From the NCBI GenBank assembly GCA_900239685.1, contig OENT01000659.1, positions 1 through 64,000 on the forward strand: DNA of 64,000 bases. The letters run 5' to 3'. Made by a program: the position numbers and the translations under genes. Under the pieces are notes generated by a model. That model was not told where the DNA came from, did no database searches, and saw only the letters and a list, made by a program, of their open reading frames with translations. Source of the stretch: Rotaria macrura. Taxonomy: Eukaryota; Rotifera; Eurotatoria; Philodinida; Philodinidae. Positions within the stretch are counted from its first letter, which is position 1. Each line of letters starts with the position of its first letter. Shown piece by piece: positions 23,066 through 36,097 of the stretch.

Positions 23066-24891
23066 AACGACTAGAGTATGGAGAATCATTGTTTTCTCAT
23101 TCTCCAGCTAAACGTCCTCGTCTTCAGCAATCAATGAATGATATGAATCCTGACTTTTCTGTTATGAAAGATACTGCTAACAGTACCAGTTTTACCTCTT
23201 CCATTATTAATAAAAACAACCATGAAATGCTTGAATTAAAAAACAAAATATGCGGTGGTGTTAAACATATTATACATCATATAAATCAAAGGTCACAATT
23301 TTTTTATTTGTCTGTCAATTCAGAAATTAGTGATAAATGTTTGGTTATTCAAATTGCTTCGTATTTAAAATCAACACAAGAATTAATAATAGACCTAATG
23401 AATGAATGTAACCGTGCATTAGAAGGAATGCCATCATTTGTAACAAAAATTAATTAAATACAATCATCTGAAATAACAACATGTCGTGATCCATCGACAA
23501 AAACAAAATTTTGCGAAGCAGAACTTCGTTATTTAGTTAATGAAGGACATTACCAACCGTTCCTAACAAAATTCCCGGATAGTATAATATTAAAAACAAG
23601 AAAAGACACATGTCATTTCGTTAAAAAATGGTACCACGAATATCCACTTATTGAATACAGTCGAATAATTGATGCTGCTCTCTGTTTCTGTTGTCGTTTA
23701 TTTGGTGATCGAATGGGTAACGGACAAGACGAAGATGCGTGGACAATAACAGGTGTTAAACAATGGGACAAAATGAAAGGTAACCAACAGCCTTTACGTT
23801 TGTGAATCAAGAATTTTTGTTAAAATTATTAACTTTATCATAGNAGGTAGCCGAGGAAAAACCAAAAGTGGTAAATTAGAAACTCATTTTAAAAGTGAAT
23901 CACATTTCTTATCAGTAAAACGGTACCTGAATTTTAAAAATCGAAAAAGTAATATTGATTATATACTGGATGCAAACATACAGCAACGTGAACAATTGAA
24001 AACTCAAGTAGCTAAGTCTAATCGAACTGCTGTTAAATTGTTGATTGACTGTACACGTTGTTTGTCAAGACAAGATCTAGCATTTAGAGGGCATACAGAG
24101 GAAGATGGTAACTATTTTCAACTTGTTAATCTAATGGCTAAATATAATCCTTTTATTCGGCATTGGTTGACTGATAAAGTCAATAGACCGTATCAAGTAT
24201 GTAACTGATACTTCTTTAGGATGTTGTTATTTTGACGGACTTTGGTGATGATCTTCAATCTTACGCTAGATAGACTTTTTATTTTCTTGTTCAATGAACA
24301 AATAATGCTTTCGCGCTCCATTTTATTATTAAATGAGTCATATAAAAAAGAAGGCAAAATGGAGCAACAGAAGATAAGGAGTCCTATACAAAATGCATGA
24401 CTGCCGGTATAACTATTTTTTCTCATGTTTTTTTATTTGCTACTGTTTAGGTTACATACATGTCAAAAGATTCACAGAATGAATTTATCGAGTTGATTGG
24501 AGAAGCAATTCTTGATAAGAGTTTAGAAGAAGTTAAAGCGGCTCGCTATTATTCTTTGATGGCTGATTCAACACCTGACTCCAATAGACAAGATATGTTT
24601 AGTATTTTTATAAGATATGTTGATGAAAATCTAATTCCGCAAGAAAGATTGATTTCGATAAAAGAAACAATTGGAAAAACCGGTAAGTTGCCTTATCTGA
24701 AAATAGGTTGAAATCAAATTTACCTGTTTCGCCAAGTAACACTACAATCAATTTTCTTCGAGTATATTCAATCAAAAACTGTTTTGCATGGATAGGCTTC
24801 ATTGAAACAGAAGTTGAACTCAATTGAAATCTTTTGAAATTGAAACCAACTTAATTGATTTGGTTTCGGTTGAATAGAAAGGTTGCATTGC

Positions 24892-25301
24892 ATTGATTGA
24901 GAATGAATCTACCTTGATGAGCTTTACTTCTTTTTACGTCGTTTCTTTTCGACAACGGTTATTCATCTTTACCAGGCAACGAACAACAAAACAAAAGTGA
25001 CATGCATACACTACACTCAAATATGCTCTCTTTTTTCTTTCATTACTTGGTCGTTTCTTGATGGAAAGTTAGACGACAAGATGATGCTACTATTAAAAGT
25101 AATGATAACACTGTTCCTTCATTTTATTATTAAAGCAAAAACGATTGAGAGACAAAATAAGAAACTAGCGTATATTTGAATACATGTATGCAAACCAATT
25201 TTCTTACATTGTCCACTATTTGATGTAGGCAACGTCGTTGCCGAAATGTCATAAGCAGAAATAAAATTCATCAAGGAAATATAAATTCATTCTCAATCAA
25301 T
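24892..25301. mobile_element. MITE nested in an intron of the hAT transposase
   Basis: Terminal inverted repeats ATTGATTGAGAATGAAT (24892-24908) and its complement ATTCATTCTCAATCAAT (25285-25301) are followed inward by CCTTGATGA against TCATCAAGG. The element lies inside the about 810-bp intron that splits the transposase between residues GKTG and EALSN. Without it the intron would be about 400 bp. The inner right arm carries GGCAACGTCGTTGCCGAAA, related to TTGTTGCCGAAG of the foldback at 19.4 kb. No coding capacity. Confidence 0.6.
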
Positions 25302-27230
25302 TTTAACTGTTGTCCTCTTTTAGATTTCACTGATCAATGTCAGCTGGTCGTAAATAACTTTTCTCGGAGAAAATCAATTCGAATACTACTAAAAGAACAA
25401 TATATAATTGATTTCGATAATTGTTTTATATTGGCAGAGATAGTTGTTCTGTTCAATTGTGATTGGATTTTTTTCCTTTTACACTTGCAGGTGAGGCTCT
25501 TTCTAATCACATTTTGGGTGTTATTAATGAGAGCGATTTAGATCCAGCTCATTTAATTTCACAATCCTATGACTGTGCTAAAAATATGAGTGGATGTTTT
25601 CAAGGTGTACAAGCTCAAATGAAAAAAAAAGTAGGACGTGATATAAAATATGTACCCTGCTCATCACATCATTCAAATACATCATTGAAAATAGCGTGTG
25701 AAGCAAGTTTAGATTTTAAATGTATCGTTGATTTATTACAGCTAGTTTATAATTTTTTTACGTGTAGCACCAAAAGGTACGTCTGATTTTCACGTTCAGT
25801 TGATGTCGAATTCGAGAATCGATATTTGTATGCTTTCAGATACAATGTTTTGAATGAAAAGTATGTGACTAATTTATTTGCCTTAACGCAGAAAACGACT
25901 TCTACAACTCGCTGGAATGCAAAATACGAGTCTATCAAGGCAATTTATGAATCTTATGATGAAATACTAGAGGCTTTAGATCATATTACTAATGAAAACG
26001 AACAATTCGATAATGATACACGAAAAGAATCACGATCAATAACTAACAACATTAAAACATTTAACTTTATTGCATATTTGATTTTCATGAAAAATTTGAT
26101 GTCAATAACAAATTCTCTGACTCGTGAATTTCAAAAAGAAAAATTAGACCTTGTGACAGCAGCAGAAAATTTGGAAAAGACAATAAAACTATTAGAATTA
26201 GAACGAAAAGATGATGATAATTTACGTCCTATTTTGAGTGTTAGTGAAAATATGGCAGTGAAATTCGATATAGATCCAGATGAAGAATTCAATATCAAAC
26301 ACCGAAAGCGAAGACCACCAAAACGAATCGATGAAAATCCACAAACATCACATGTGTTCTCAAGATACCATTTTGCTAAGTCCTGCTATTCTATAGGCTT
26401 ATGGGCGCAAGGGTAGAGTAGATCAGTCCTTAAAATCGGACCGTGTTGTCACTGTATGTACCTCTTGTGGTTTACTTTTCAGACACGATTACTATGTACA
26501 ACAGTTTCGTGAAATACTTGATTATTTAATTGTTGAATATTGTGCTATATTAAAATCGATGAATGATAACTTGACATCAATTGGAAAATTATCACCGAAG
26601 TACATTTTGGATTTGTCACAAGGTGATGCAGCCGCCATTCGTGAAATGGCAGACATTGATGATACACAATTGTTATTCAACGAAATGCGAATGTTTGCTG
26701 TTGATATAAACGAACGATGTGACACTATACCGGAAGCAGCAGCGTTTATTGTTGAACGAAAAACAGTTATTCCACGTTTATATCAAGCTTATAGTTTCCT
26801 TTTAACTTTGCCAGTAACGGTTGCAAGTAATGAGTGAGGATTTAGTAAATTGAAAATTATAAGAAACAGACTAAGATAAAAAATGAATGATAATCGTTTA
26901 CAAGCATTGCTGTTGTGTTCTATTGAAACCGATCTCATAGATAAATTAACCAATGATGAACTTATTGAAAATGGCTAAAGAACAAGTCCGGACGTCGTAT
27001 TTGAATTGCTTTTTATCAAATTCATATTCAGATTTTTTCAACGTTTGTTTTATATGAAAAAATAATTATCTCGAAACTTGGACAAATATAATTTGAAAAA
27101 ATCGCTTTCATTTTTATTGCAAGCTTTTATCTACTGCTACAAGTATGGTCAGTTCCAAGCACATCATAAACTTCAGCAGATAAAGCTTTTCTGTTTCTGA
27201 AGAAAAGCAAAAACGATTAAAAACATTTTG

Positions 27231-27290
27231 GTGCTTTCTCCGATTTTTGACGCTTTCTCCGATTTTTAATGCTTTCTCCGATTTAAGGAT
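27231..27290 (+). repeat. hAT 3' subterminal repeats
   Basis: Three copies of GCTTTCTCCGATTTTT in direct orientation about 20 bases apart, ending about 45 bases from the right terminus. The motif core matches the 5' cluster. Confidence 0.65.
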
Positions 27291-27339
27291 CAACCCCGCC
27301 TCCCTGCTCTAACCCCTTCGCGTCGCCCCTGCTAGATAC

Positions 27340-28524
27340 ATAAAGACTCAAACTCTTGCCCCTCTAAATGATATTTAATCAACCCCCGCCCCCCCCCCCC
27401 GAACCAAAATTGGGGGTTCAGGCACTGTTTCGAACTTGCCTTTGGTGTTGACTTTGAATGCGTTTTTTCAGTCGTTTTTCGCGCAAGTTTTTCATTTTCG
27501 TCACATCGCGGTACCCCACTTTCACTAATTCAATCTCTGCCTCCCTCATCTTTCTTGCAATTATATGGTCATCTGTTTGGAAATATCAGGACATGTGGCA
27601 AAAATAGTCGACTCTGGCCTCTATGAATATGTTTCCATGTGAGATTTCTGTTCATGAAGGACCCAGTTAATTGATTTTTTGGTTGCGCGTTACTTGTTAG
27701 TTAATTGTTCTCATGCATGAAAAGAGTTTTGCTACATTCATGGTTATAATTAAATAAAGCCGTGAGTAACATGTCCACTTATTGGTATACTCTTAAACCT
27801 AACTTTCGAACGGTTTCAATACGTGGCTTTTAGCAATATAACACTACATACATAGTGTCTGAGAATAATTTCATTACCGGAACATGTCCTGCTGGATGTT
27901 ATCTTGCTACATATATTTCTAGCACTTGAGAAAAATTATGAAAAAAAAAGGAAATTAGATCTATCTCTTTCAGTAAGTAATGGGAAAATGATAAGGTTTT
28001 TGCGCACAAGGGAGCATGAGAACCAAACAGTAAATGTGAATATCAATCCTTTTAGATATTTTCAAAGGAATCAATCAGCATAATCTAGAATGTTGTTAAA
28101 AATTACAAAAAAAGAGGAAATCTTAAAACTTCGAAACAATAGGAAAAACAGAACAATCTTCTAATACAGAGTTTACTACTGCAAAAAATAAAAGAGACGG
28201 TTGTGTGACCGTCTTGTATTCTCTTTACTATCCCAAAGTGCGGTCCAAAACTTCATCGCATGTGTAAGGCATCTCCTGCTACTAAACGTCCTTTTTAAAT
28301 ATCTTTTTAACTGAATTGATTGAAAACACGAAAGGATATATTGATATTCACTATGATATGGATGAAATATCATCTAGGGTACTGGGTGTTTGTACAACAG
28401 ATAGATTCATTTTTCTTTATAATTTTAGAAAGAACAACAGCGTACTGAAGAAAAGAAAAACTGAATTTGACAATTATATCCATGATTAGATAATGCTATC
28501 CATATCCGGTGATTTACGGTGACC
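27340..28524. other. Intergenic with a poly-C hairpin
   Basis: No gene. 27381-27418 is AACCCCCG, a run of C, then a spacer and GGGGGTT, a GC-rich hairpin that may be the end of another degraded element. The rest is AT-rich without features. Confidence 0.45.
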
Positions 28525-28789
28525 TACCAAGGAGGATCATTCCAATCGTCTGAAAAGCCATCGGAAACAGCTATAAAAACGACATAAGGCCTCATTAATT
28601 CTCGTCCTATTTCACCGTAACTCATCAGCTCGTTTTACGGGCACTTTCTTTTCCTAGAAAACATCTATCGCTTTTAAATTGACTCTCTTCGTTTTCCGAG
28701 CTGACGGAAAACGACGGCATCTTTTAACGTTTTACATCGTTTTTAAGCTGTTTTAGGCCATTTACGGGCCGTTTTCTTCCACCTGGGTA
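28525..28789. mobile_element. TA-flanked palindromic MITE, copy C
   Basis: Left end TACCAAGGAGGATC (28525) and right end TTCCACCTGGGTA (ending 28789) are imperfect inverted repeats of the TACCCA type. The interior is palindromic and made of words such as TTTTACGG, TTTTCCGAGCTGACGGAAAA and GTTTTTAAGCTGTTTTAGG. These differ from the words in copies A, B and D. The element is 265 bp with no coding capacity. Confidence 0.6.
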
Positions 28790-31700
28790 CGTACAATAAT
28801 GGAGTCGTATTTCTCAAAATGAACAGCGACAGTATTAAGGGAGCAGAGATCCCAGAATACTACAATATTACGAATCGTATTTTAGAGTAATTTTACAGTG
28901 ATAATATGGAATCGTATACATAGGTATCACCTACTGGCTATGTTATAGCGCCACAATACGACTTGTAACGAACTTTTTTGATAATTATACGGCAGTTAAT
29001 GGTAATTCATTATGATCAACATAGATTGATATTTTCCTGCTTTTTGGCTGTCCATGAAAACTATTTCTATGACATATACGAAAATCGTGTTTTATATTTT
29101 TGTTTTGTCGTTCATTGTTAAAATTAAAAGATAATTTCGAATTATGTTCTTACACAATAAATAAAAAGAAAAACTACATATGTTCCCACGTCGTTTAAAT
29201 TACAGGAATAAAATTTTTTCGATAAACACAGACATCGAAGATCAGAAGATTGAAAACTATCGATTTTGTCGATTTATACACATTTCAGTAACAGAAATAA
29301 GAGGTGATTATTGGATTGTTCGATGAACTTTGTTACTGCATGTGATTTCTCATCGAGTTATAGAGATGTTTTTTTCAAAATAAATTTTAATAATTTGTTA
29401 CCAATTATATTCAAAAAGAAGAATAACATTTCTGAGCAAGAAAAAGCATTCTTAACAATTCATCGGAATGAATTTCGAGTCATTGTGGACTCTTCCTTGG
29501 TGATGTATAACCATAGGCTAAAAATTCTTCGACACATAATAAAACTTTTGTCCATTTATCAAACATAGATCTATGCTTATTTGTGCTAGAGAATCTATTA
29601 TATGCATCTCTATCACATTGTTCTGTATCTGTCTCATTTGAGCGACTCTCTCGAGCTTTTAGATCTGTACAATAAATATTCTGTTTGTAATATATTTTTT
29701 GTCGTCGTGATTACTTTAATATCAATTATCATAGAGTTCATCAAAAGTGTTGATCAATAGTTGTGTTTTCTAATTATTAAAAGACTCCTTCAATGTTGTA
29801 AAACTTTGTCTCTCTAGAAACAGAGTTCGAATATGATAATAAGTGTTAACATTTCGCTTCTGATTATAATGATTGTTTAAAGCAGATAAAAACTTTCAGT
29901 TCTAATCTAGGCCGATTGTATTGTATCTTCAGGTTATATCGTTATGAAAATGGTGTGAAGTAAAGTGCAATTGCTTGGATTGCTCAAGTGCTTTTCCTTC
30001 CAATTTTTAACAAGCAAGATCATCAGCTAGAGTTCACATTCTGTTTTATTTGAAAAAGTGACATTCACAAGTTAATAATAATCTTATGTTATAGAATAAA
30101 TGTCAACATCACCATCATCAAAAAATATCCACTTATGTGATAATTAATAAATAGAATTCATCACATGATTATCAACTAGAGTCTTGATGATACTCATTGA
30201 GCAAGACGTAGTTGAGTAAAATTCACTTAAAACCATTCTTCTTACGAATGTTTTTGAAGGATAAATATTGAATATAAAATACATACTAATAAAACATTGA
30301 AATAATTCGATGAAATTTTATATATGACTTTTTCAAGTTAAACTAAAGAAAAAGAAGCTTTTTATTCGAAGTTCTTTCACAATTAATCGATTTAAATCAG
30401 TTGTGCCGCATCATTTATTTAATGAAATAAAATATAATTGCACTGAGAGATAAACACTAAAGACTAAAAGAAACACATAAAATTGATGACATTACATAGG
30501 TATTTAATACTCTCGAAATCTCTTTTTTGATCAGTTATAAAATGAATTATCAATTAAATTGAAAAAGCAATCAAATCCTTCGTTCTGAAATAGATTGTGA
30601 TTGAAGATAGAGGATCAGTCTGTGAGATTACATTCAGATGGTTACCAAGTGAGATGGCTACTAACTTAGATAATTATGTGAGAATGAGGTGCAGTGGGAT
30701 AAGGATGAAGGTCACTCGTTATAGAAAATGGTAATTATGTAAGAGTAAACGTAGATGTTTCCAACCAGCATTGGGTGTGACTGTACATCCACCTTGTGTT
30801 CCATTGGATTATCTTTGTACGCAATCACAGTCACATCAGCGGTGTCCATGGGGCAGTACAAAGTTCGAAAAGGTCATCCTGTGGACATCACTGACCCACA
30901 CTCTTATCAACAAAAACAATGAAAAATTTAATAAGAAGTACTAGTTTAAATCGTGTTCATCGAGTAAGCGATCCAGGAAAAAGTATATGCTCCCGATATT
31001 TTTCAGCGTATAGGTGCAAATACTCTGAAAATAAAATTGAGGGTTGGATAGCCTTTTGGGTCTTAGAAAGCAGGCTCTGAACAGTAAACAAAGTTTCTAA
31101 AATCCTTATTGGAAATTTTCTGTTAAAAGAACCTTTTTTCGTGTGTTCGAATCTCGAAAAAAGTACAGAAGCATCCCTAAATGTGAAAGATTCGATAAAA
31201 TTCCTTCATTTTTTTCAGAGCAGCCAGAACCTTGTCTCATATACACTTGGACGGAGGGAACAATGAATTGATTTTGTCTCATCTCGTGGAGCTCTTCTAT
31301 TCACATGCATAGTACTATGATATGGTGAAACTAAATAGAAAAACTGTGAAAGAATATGTAAGAATAAAAAGTAACATTAAAAAAGACAAGTTATTATGGG
31401 CAAGTAAATGATTCCTTCGTGTCATTGAAATGAACTTTTGATTAAAACAGAATCATTGCATGTTGTTCTGTTAAAATCTGTACTATAAAAGTTAGATATA
31501 TTACTGAGTATATCGCGTTATCTGTGAATCTTTTCATGAACTCAAATAGAAGAGCTGTGATGACGTATGAATGTTCATATGATAGTTGAGAACATATCAT
31601 TAAAATACGAATCAGTTTATCGGAAAGATCTAGATAAAAAAAAATCTAGATTATAACACAATTATGAAGATTTAGATGAGAATTCATGACCATCACAGAT

Positions 31701-32635
31701 AAAAATTGTCAATATAACAATCAAACCTAAAATAAATGCAATTTTATGTAAATGAAGAAATAAATTCATTTCGAAAAACATCCAAAGAAAGAAACAGTAA
31801 ACTCTATTTTCGTAAAAATTCGTACTAGGTTGGAAGACATCTCTTCAACTTCTACATGTCACATGATATCTCATGTTTGTTCTTTTTATGTTACTAAAGA
31901 TCGAAAAGATAAAAGTACACACGACGAATAAAGACAAACATAGCTCGAATACTTATTCCACTCCATAGACATGTTTGTATCTTGTCAAAGTTTAGAAATA
32001 ACGATCATTAGGATAACTTTAGGAATTTTTAAAAGTGCATCAGATGGTTTCTTGTTTCTCATAATAGCTAAAAGAACCGAAAATGGGAAACAATATTAAA
32101 TTTTCAACTAGTGAAAACGATCCTTAAAAATACTTTGTGCATGCTTTTCTCGTTGTTATTGAGATAGAAACTCTGTTACCACCAACGGATATTTATGCTT
32201 GACATGCTTAAAAACTATGTTCGTACTTCAAGAAGAACGCTTCTTATTTGAATTTTTAATACATTTTTTGTATGCTTATAAAAAAATATTTTCGTATGAT
32301 ATCTCTATGTATGTGATATGGTGTTATTCGTCCTGTAAATGAGTAGATAAGCGTAATGAAAGAAACAAAATGAAGATTATTATTCATTTTTACAGTTCGA
32401 TTGGTCACGAATATAGTTCCCTTTTTGTTTCCTTATCTATCGGTATTTTTTTTCTTTTACCCGATCTTATGATTTCCTATGAATGAAAAAGAACGTAGTT
32501 CTACTTGGTTTTTGATTACTCTTATCAATGTCACAAGACTGATGGGCAAGAGAAAGATAAAATCGAGCCCTAGGGCAGCATCAGCACATAAAACCTATGG
32601 TATTCATCAGTTGATAGACATCATTATTTTCAGTC
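28790..32635. other. Gene-poor stretch
   Basis: AT-rich. An 85-codon + frame at 29311-29568 has plausible start and composition but no motif. The only other hint of coding is the minus-strand fragment at 30712-30849. Nothing else was seen. Confidence 0.45.
30712..30849 (-). pseudogene. Possible orphan exon fragment
   Basis: A minus-strand ATG frame of 45 codons (MDTADVTVIAYKD..., SHPMLVGN) lies in an island of balanced base composition amid AT-rich DNA, and its first about 30 codons look protein-like. An in-frame stop sits just upstream. No family recognised. It could be a relic of a processed or displaced exon. Confidence 0.2.
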
Positions 32636-33731
32636 ATGAATACTTGTGAACAGAACAGAAAGGTATCTATGAAATATTTTTTGCTTGCAATAAAATACTT
32701 GATTGTACAACGTTAAATAAAAAACTAGACTGAACCTTTTAGCAGAAAACTAAATCAAACTGATGAAAACTGTAGATATTTAGTGAATATTATTAAGCAA
32801 GTAGTTCGATTTTTAAGATGAAAAATATTTAGTCTTGTTGAATATGGAGTCATATGGATCCATTTAAGAAAATACTAGGTCTAAAATAATCTATGTACTT
32901 TAAATAGGATGTTACAAAAGTATTCGTTTATCTGCGAGCTAAACTTCAAACCAAGGAGAAAGAATTACTTGAATTTCAACGTACTGATCCATATTTATTA
33001 GCACCTGATGTTGATCAGATTGATACACTAGTTGATGCAATAGATGCTCTTCAATTATCTACACAAGACGGATCATTTGTTTTTGCATCAACTTCTGTTT
33101 GTGATGATCTTCCACCTTGTAAATATGTTTGTTCAACTGGTTTCGATACAATCAAAACTCTTCCATTGACTGTTTGGCTTTCCCAATCGAATCCTGTTAA
33201 ACAGACAAATGAACAACAATCCATTTTACTCAAACATTTGACATCGTTGCCTGTAACTGCTTATCTTGCATCATCATATCCATGGTTCAACTTGAGAAAT
33301 AGAAATCAAAATCGACCGTTAAAACACATTCCCTTGGCTAATCACGTTCTTTGCATGCCAGTGAGTGCTTTCAAACCAACTTCGAAAATTTCATCGTCAA
33401 CTAAAGTCAAATCCAATACAAATATGTGAGTATTATTTTGATCAGTTTTCGGATAAGTTCTATTTTGAGTTTATTCAAGAAGTTAAAAATCCAAAAACTG
33501 AAAAGAATTCATCTTTGGATCGAGACCTTCAATTGAATCGTTCAATAGCAGACTGAATGATAAAATCGAGATTTTGAAATCATCCATATTTTATGCTTGA
33601 TTCTATATTTCAGACAAAACAATGCACCAACAACAACAATGAAAATACAAAGTATCCTAACGAATGAGATGAATTTCTCTAAAGAACATTGGCTTGAAAA
33701 CAAACGAACTACATTGTCTCCAAAAAACTGA
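32636..33731 (+). CDS. Unidentified protein, three exons visible
   Basis: Exons are 32636-32662 (MNTCEQNRK), 32908-33425 and 33614-33731, with GT-AG introns of 245 and 188 bp. Phases match exactly: 0 at the first junction, 2+1 at the second. This gives 220 residues ending in TLSPKN before TGA. The first exon is preceded by TTATTTTCAG, so it may be internal with more exons upstream. The N-terminal part is charged and helical (YLRAKLQTKEKELLEF), like the coiled coil after a B-box. It is followed by PDVDQIDTLVDAIDALQL, then a Cys-containing stretch (VCDDLPPCKYVC) and a Ser/Thr/Lys-rich tail. AATAAA follows near 33778. No confident family; a TRIM/B-box relative lacking its finger is one possibility. 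Confidence 0.6.
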
Positions 33732-36097
33732 CCAACTTATACTTCTTCAAGATTTTGACTTTTAAAAATACTCAACAATAAAACCTAATTATAATCAATT
33801 TTGTAAATAAGCAAAAGAAAAACCAGCCATGTCTAATTTCAATCTACTTATTTTTCTGTATGATATTTTGCTTTTTATATTAAATATATAAACATGCATA
33901 TATTTCTTCCTTTCATATATTATTTGAACTTCATGGAGATAGTGAGGTCACCACATGAAAAGACGTAGATTCAAAATATGTATGAATTCATTTTCAGAAC
34001 TACGTAGTAAAAAGAAATCTTTTCATTCTTTCATACAAATATATTTCATTGTCATAAATATGTATAATATTGGTTTACTTTTTGCATCAAAAGTCCATTG
34101 ACACAATGTATCGCTTTAAATAAATCAATAAACTTTAATATGAATCATCTCTCAATCAATTCATTGAACACATTGAAACGATGCTCAACTCTAATTCTTA
34201 TCCATCAGACATATACGTAGGACTATGAATTTGTAGTTGCTAAAAGAAAGTAAGAGTTTAAGCAATTTTTTGACATCAATTTTGGATTCAATATTCTCGA
34301 GCATTCGAAACATTAAATTTTGGTATACGTTTTCAAATCCATTGTGACTGAATCTGTTATGTCAGTTACTGTGGTTATCAAAACAATACATAAAAAATAG
34401 AAGATTTTTTCTAAGTGACACGCTGCAAGTTGTAATGAGAAACGTTTTACAGCAGGTACCTATGTCACCTTGATATCTTCAGTTTCAATCTTCATGACGA
34501 ATATGTAGTTTCAGCTCCGGTAGTAGAATCGATGAATGATATTTTGTCCAGACTGGCATCGAGATAAAGAGAAACAAATTTTTCTAACAGTGAAATAGAA
34601 ATAATAAATAGAAACATTGTTTTATTCAATTGATAATAAGATCAATCTCCATTCTTTTTTTCTGAGTGAATCGTCTAGAACTGTAGCAAGAGAGAAGATT
34701 TTTATGTTCTCGTAAAATGTTAGTAATTTATATTCATTCATAGTGTACAATACGCCTGTGAGAGTATATGAGGGAGACAGTAGTTACGTCCAAATTTTCT
34801 ATAATTTACAGTTCGAATTCCTTTCAGATTCTATTCTGTGAAATCGGATGGTCAAAAAAAAACAGAGCTCTGATTAATACCGCAGTTTAATATGTTTGTT
34901 ACCATTCATTACTAACCTTTGAATTTTTCCCGTAAAGTCTGATCATCATCAAAATTGTTGTCTTCATTGGTAAATATTGGTATTATGATGATATTACTAC
35001 TAAGTTTAACATCAGATGCTTGAAAAACATTCTTGAACATATCAATTGTCGTCCAAAATATTTTATCTGTCTTTGAATCAGACAAGAATTTTAAATTTCT
35101 GGTTGCTTTTGTTTCTTTTTTTTAATCAGAACCGAAGCTTTACAAAAGGCTTGCCTTCAATGTGGTTGATAGCGTGATAATACACAGCTATGAATACTCT
35201 AAAGTGTTCGACAGTATTGAAATTGTCTGATAGCTAATTTCAATAACGAAATAAAAAACCGATGCTCGTCATCTTCGTAACTGAACAATAAAAATAAATC
35301 AGCAATCTGCATACTAAAGTTATCAAAATAGACGGTTTTAATAGCCTGACTTTTTAGCCGATGTTACGTAAGATGAAATTAATGTAAAATCCATCAAAGT
35401 TGTGAGCTAATCTTAGAAAAGCATGAAAGTGATATTCTAGTTATTTTGCTTGTGATGTTCGCCTTATATAGAGAGAGTTAGGATTCCGAATTCAACGTTT
35501 GATTCAGCTGATATTCTTCTCATACTTATACAGCAAGTAACAAAGTCGTATATCTATTCGGTTATTCTCAAAATGACATGTATTGAAAGAACTTTTCCCT
35601 ATTGAGCATCAGGAAAAAATAAGGTCGAGTATTTCCTATTTCAAATGAAAAAAATCATCAATAGCTAACGATGGCTGTTATTGGTGGAAAACGATTACTC
35701 CTAAACTTCATTAATTCTGAAACGGGTATTGAAGAAAAGAAGTTTTGTTGATATTCGATTTGTGATTAGAAAATTTAGGCTTACTCAATCTTTGAGACGC
35801 TTGTGGATATGGCATTTCAGTAGAATCAGTGGGCTGTAATATATGGCGCTTATTTAACGTATGATTAAGATAGGCGAAAGCGAAGTAGCACTCATGTTTA
35901 ACTGATAGCTTTCAAAAAAAAAATAAAAGAAGATGCAAGGATTGGCAAACTTTACATGTACTAGATCAAAGATGATGAAATAATCCCAAAACGTAATAAT
36001 CAATATATGAACATTTATTTCGTAAGATTAAATTTCTCAAGATTATTTGTGAAAAATAAAACAAAAGCACAGGATTTATTTAAACACTCGTTTTACG
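33732..36097. other. Intergenic, nothing recognised
   Basis: It contains the polyadenylation regions of the two convergent flanking genes (AATAAA near 33778 on +; AATAAA on the minus strand just below 36097). No gene was seen between them. Confidence 0.5.

Larger units (their letters stand above)
22697..26978 (+). pseudogene. Decayed hAT transposase (BED-like finger, TTF finger, DUF4371, hAT dimerisation region)
   Basis: ATG 22697 starts a finger CQLC...HCERHH, followed by a 2-base ACACA expansion near 22798 that shifts frame. A Gln/Pro/His-rich repeat follows. In-frame TAA lies at 23455-23457. The TTF-type finger (CFCC, then GKTKSGKLETHF, HFKSESH) is split by an intron at about 23780-23846. 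Further exons encode FIELIGEAILDK and YYSLMADST (DUF4371 start), then YDCAKNMSGCFQGVQ and TTRWNAKYESI, typical of ZMYM1/hAT-like transposases. The C-terminus (PRLYQAYSFLLTLPVTVASN, then FSKLKIIRN) is the hAT dimerisation region, interrupted by TGA 26835-26837 (possibly CGA to TGA) and TAA 26876-26878. Introns of about 250, 810 and 53 bp separate the exons. Known role of the family: cut-and-paste transposition. This copy cannot encode it. Confidence 0.85.
21875..27331 (+). mobile_element. hAT-superfamily transposon with 8-bp target duplication
   Basis: The left terminus CAGGGGCGGCGCC (21875) and right terminus GCGTCGCCCCTG (ending 27331) are short hAT-type inverted repeats (CAGGGGCG). Flanks are CTAGATAA (21867-21874) and CTAGATAC (27332-27339), an 8-bp target duplication matching at 7 of 8 positions, diagnostic for hAT. 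Both ends carry subterminal copies of TTTCTCCGATTTT. The interior holds a decayed DUF4371/TTF-type transposase gene on the + strand. The element is 5457 bp, long because one intron contains a nested MITE. Its mutations imply that this copy is dead; other copies could be intact. Confidence 0.88.

Noticed and set aside
22847-23089. Val/Asp repeat protein on the minus strand
   Set aside because: Antisense shadow of the Gln/Pro/His minisatellite in the transposase.
33365-33556. 63-codon frame suggesting a frameshift in the 32.6-33.7 kb gene
   Set aside because: It lies almost wholly in an intron. The GTGAGT donor at 33426 and CAG acceptor at 33613 restore the frame into a terminal exon without a shift.
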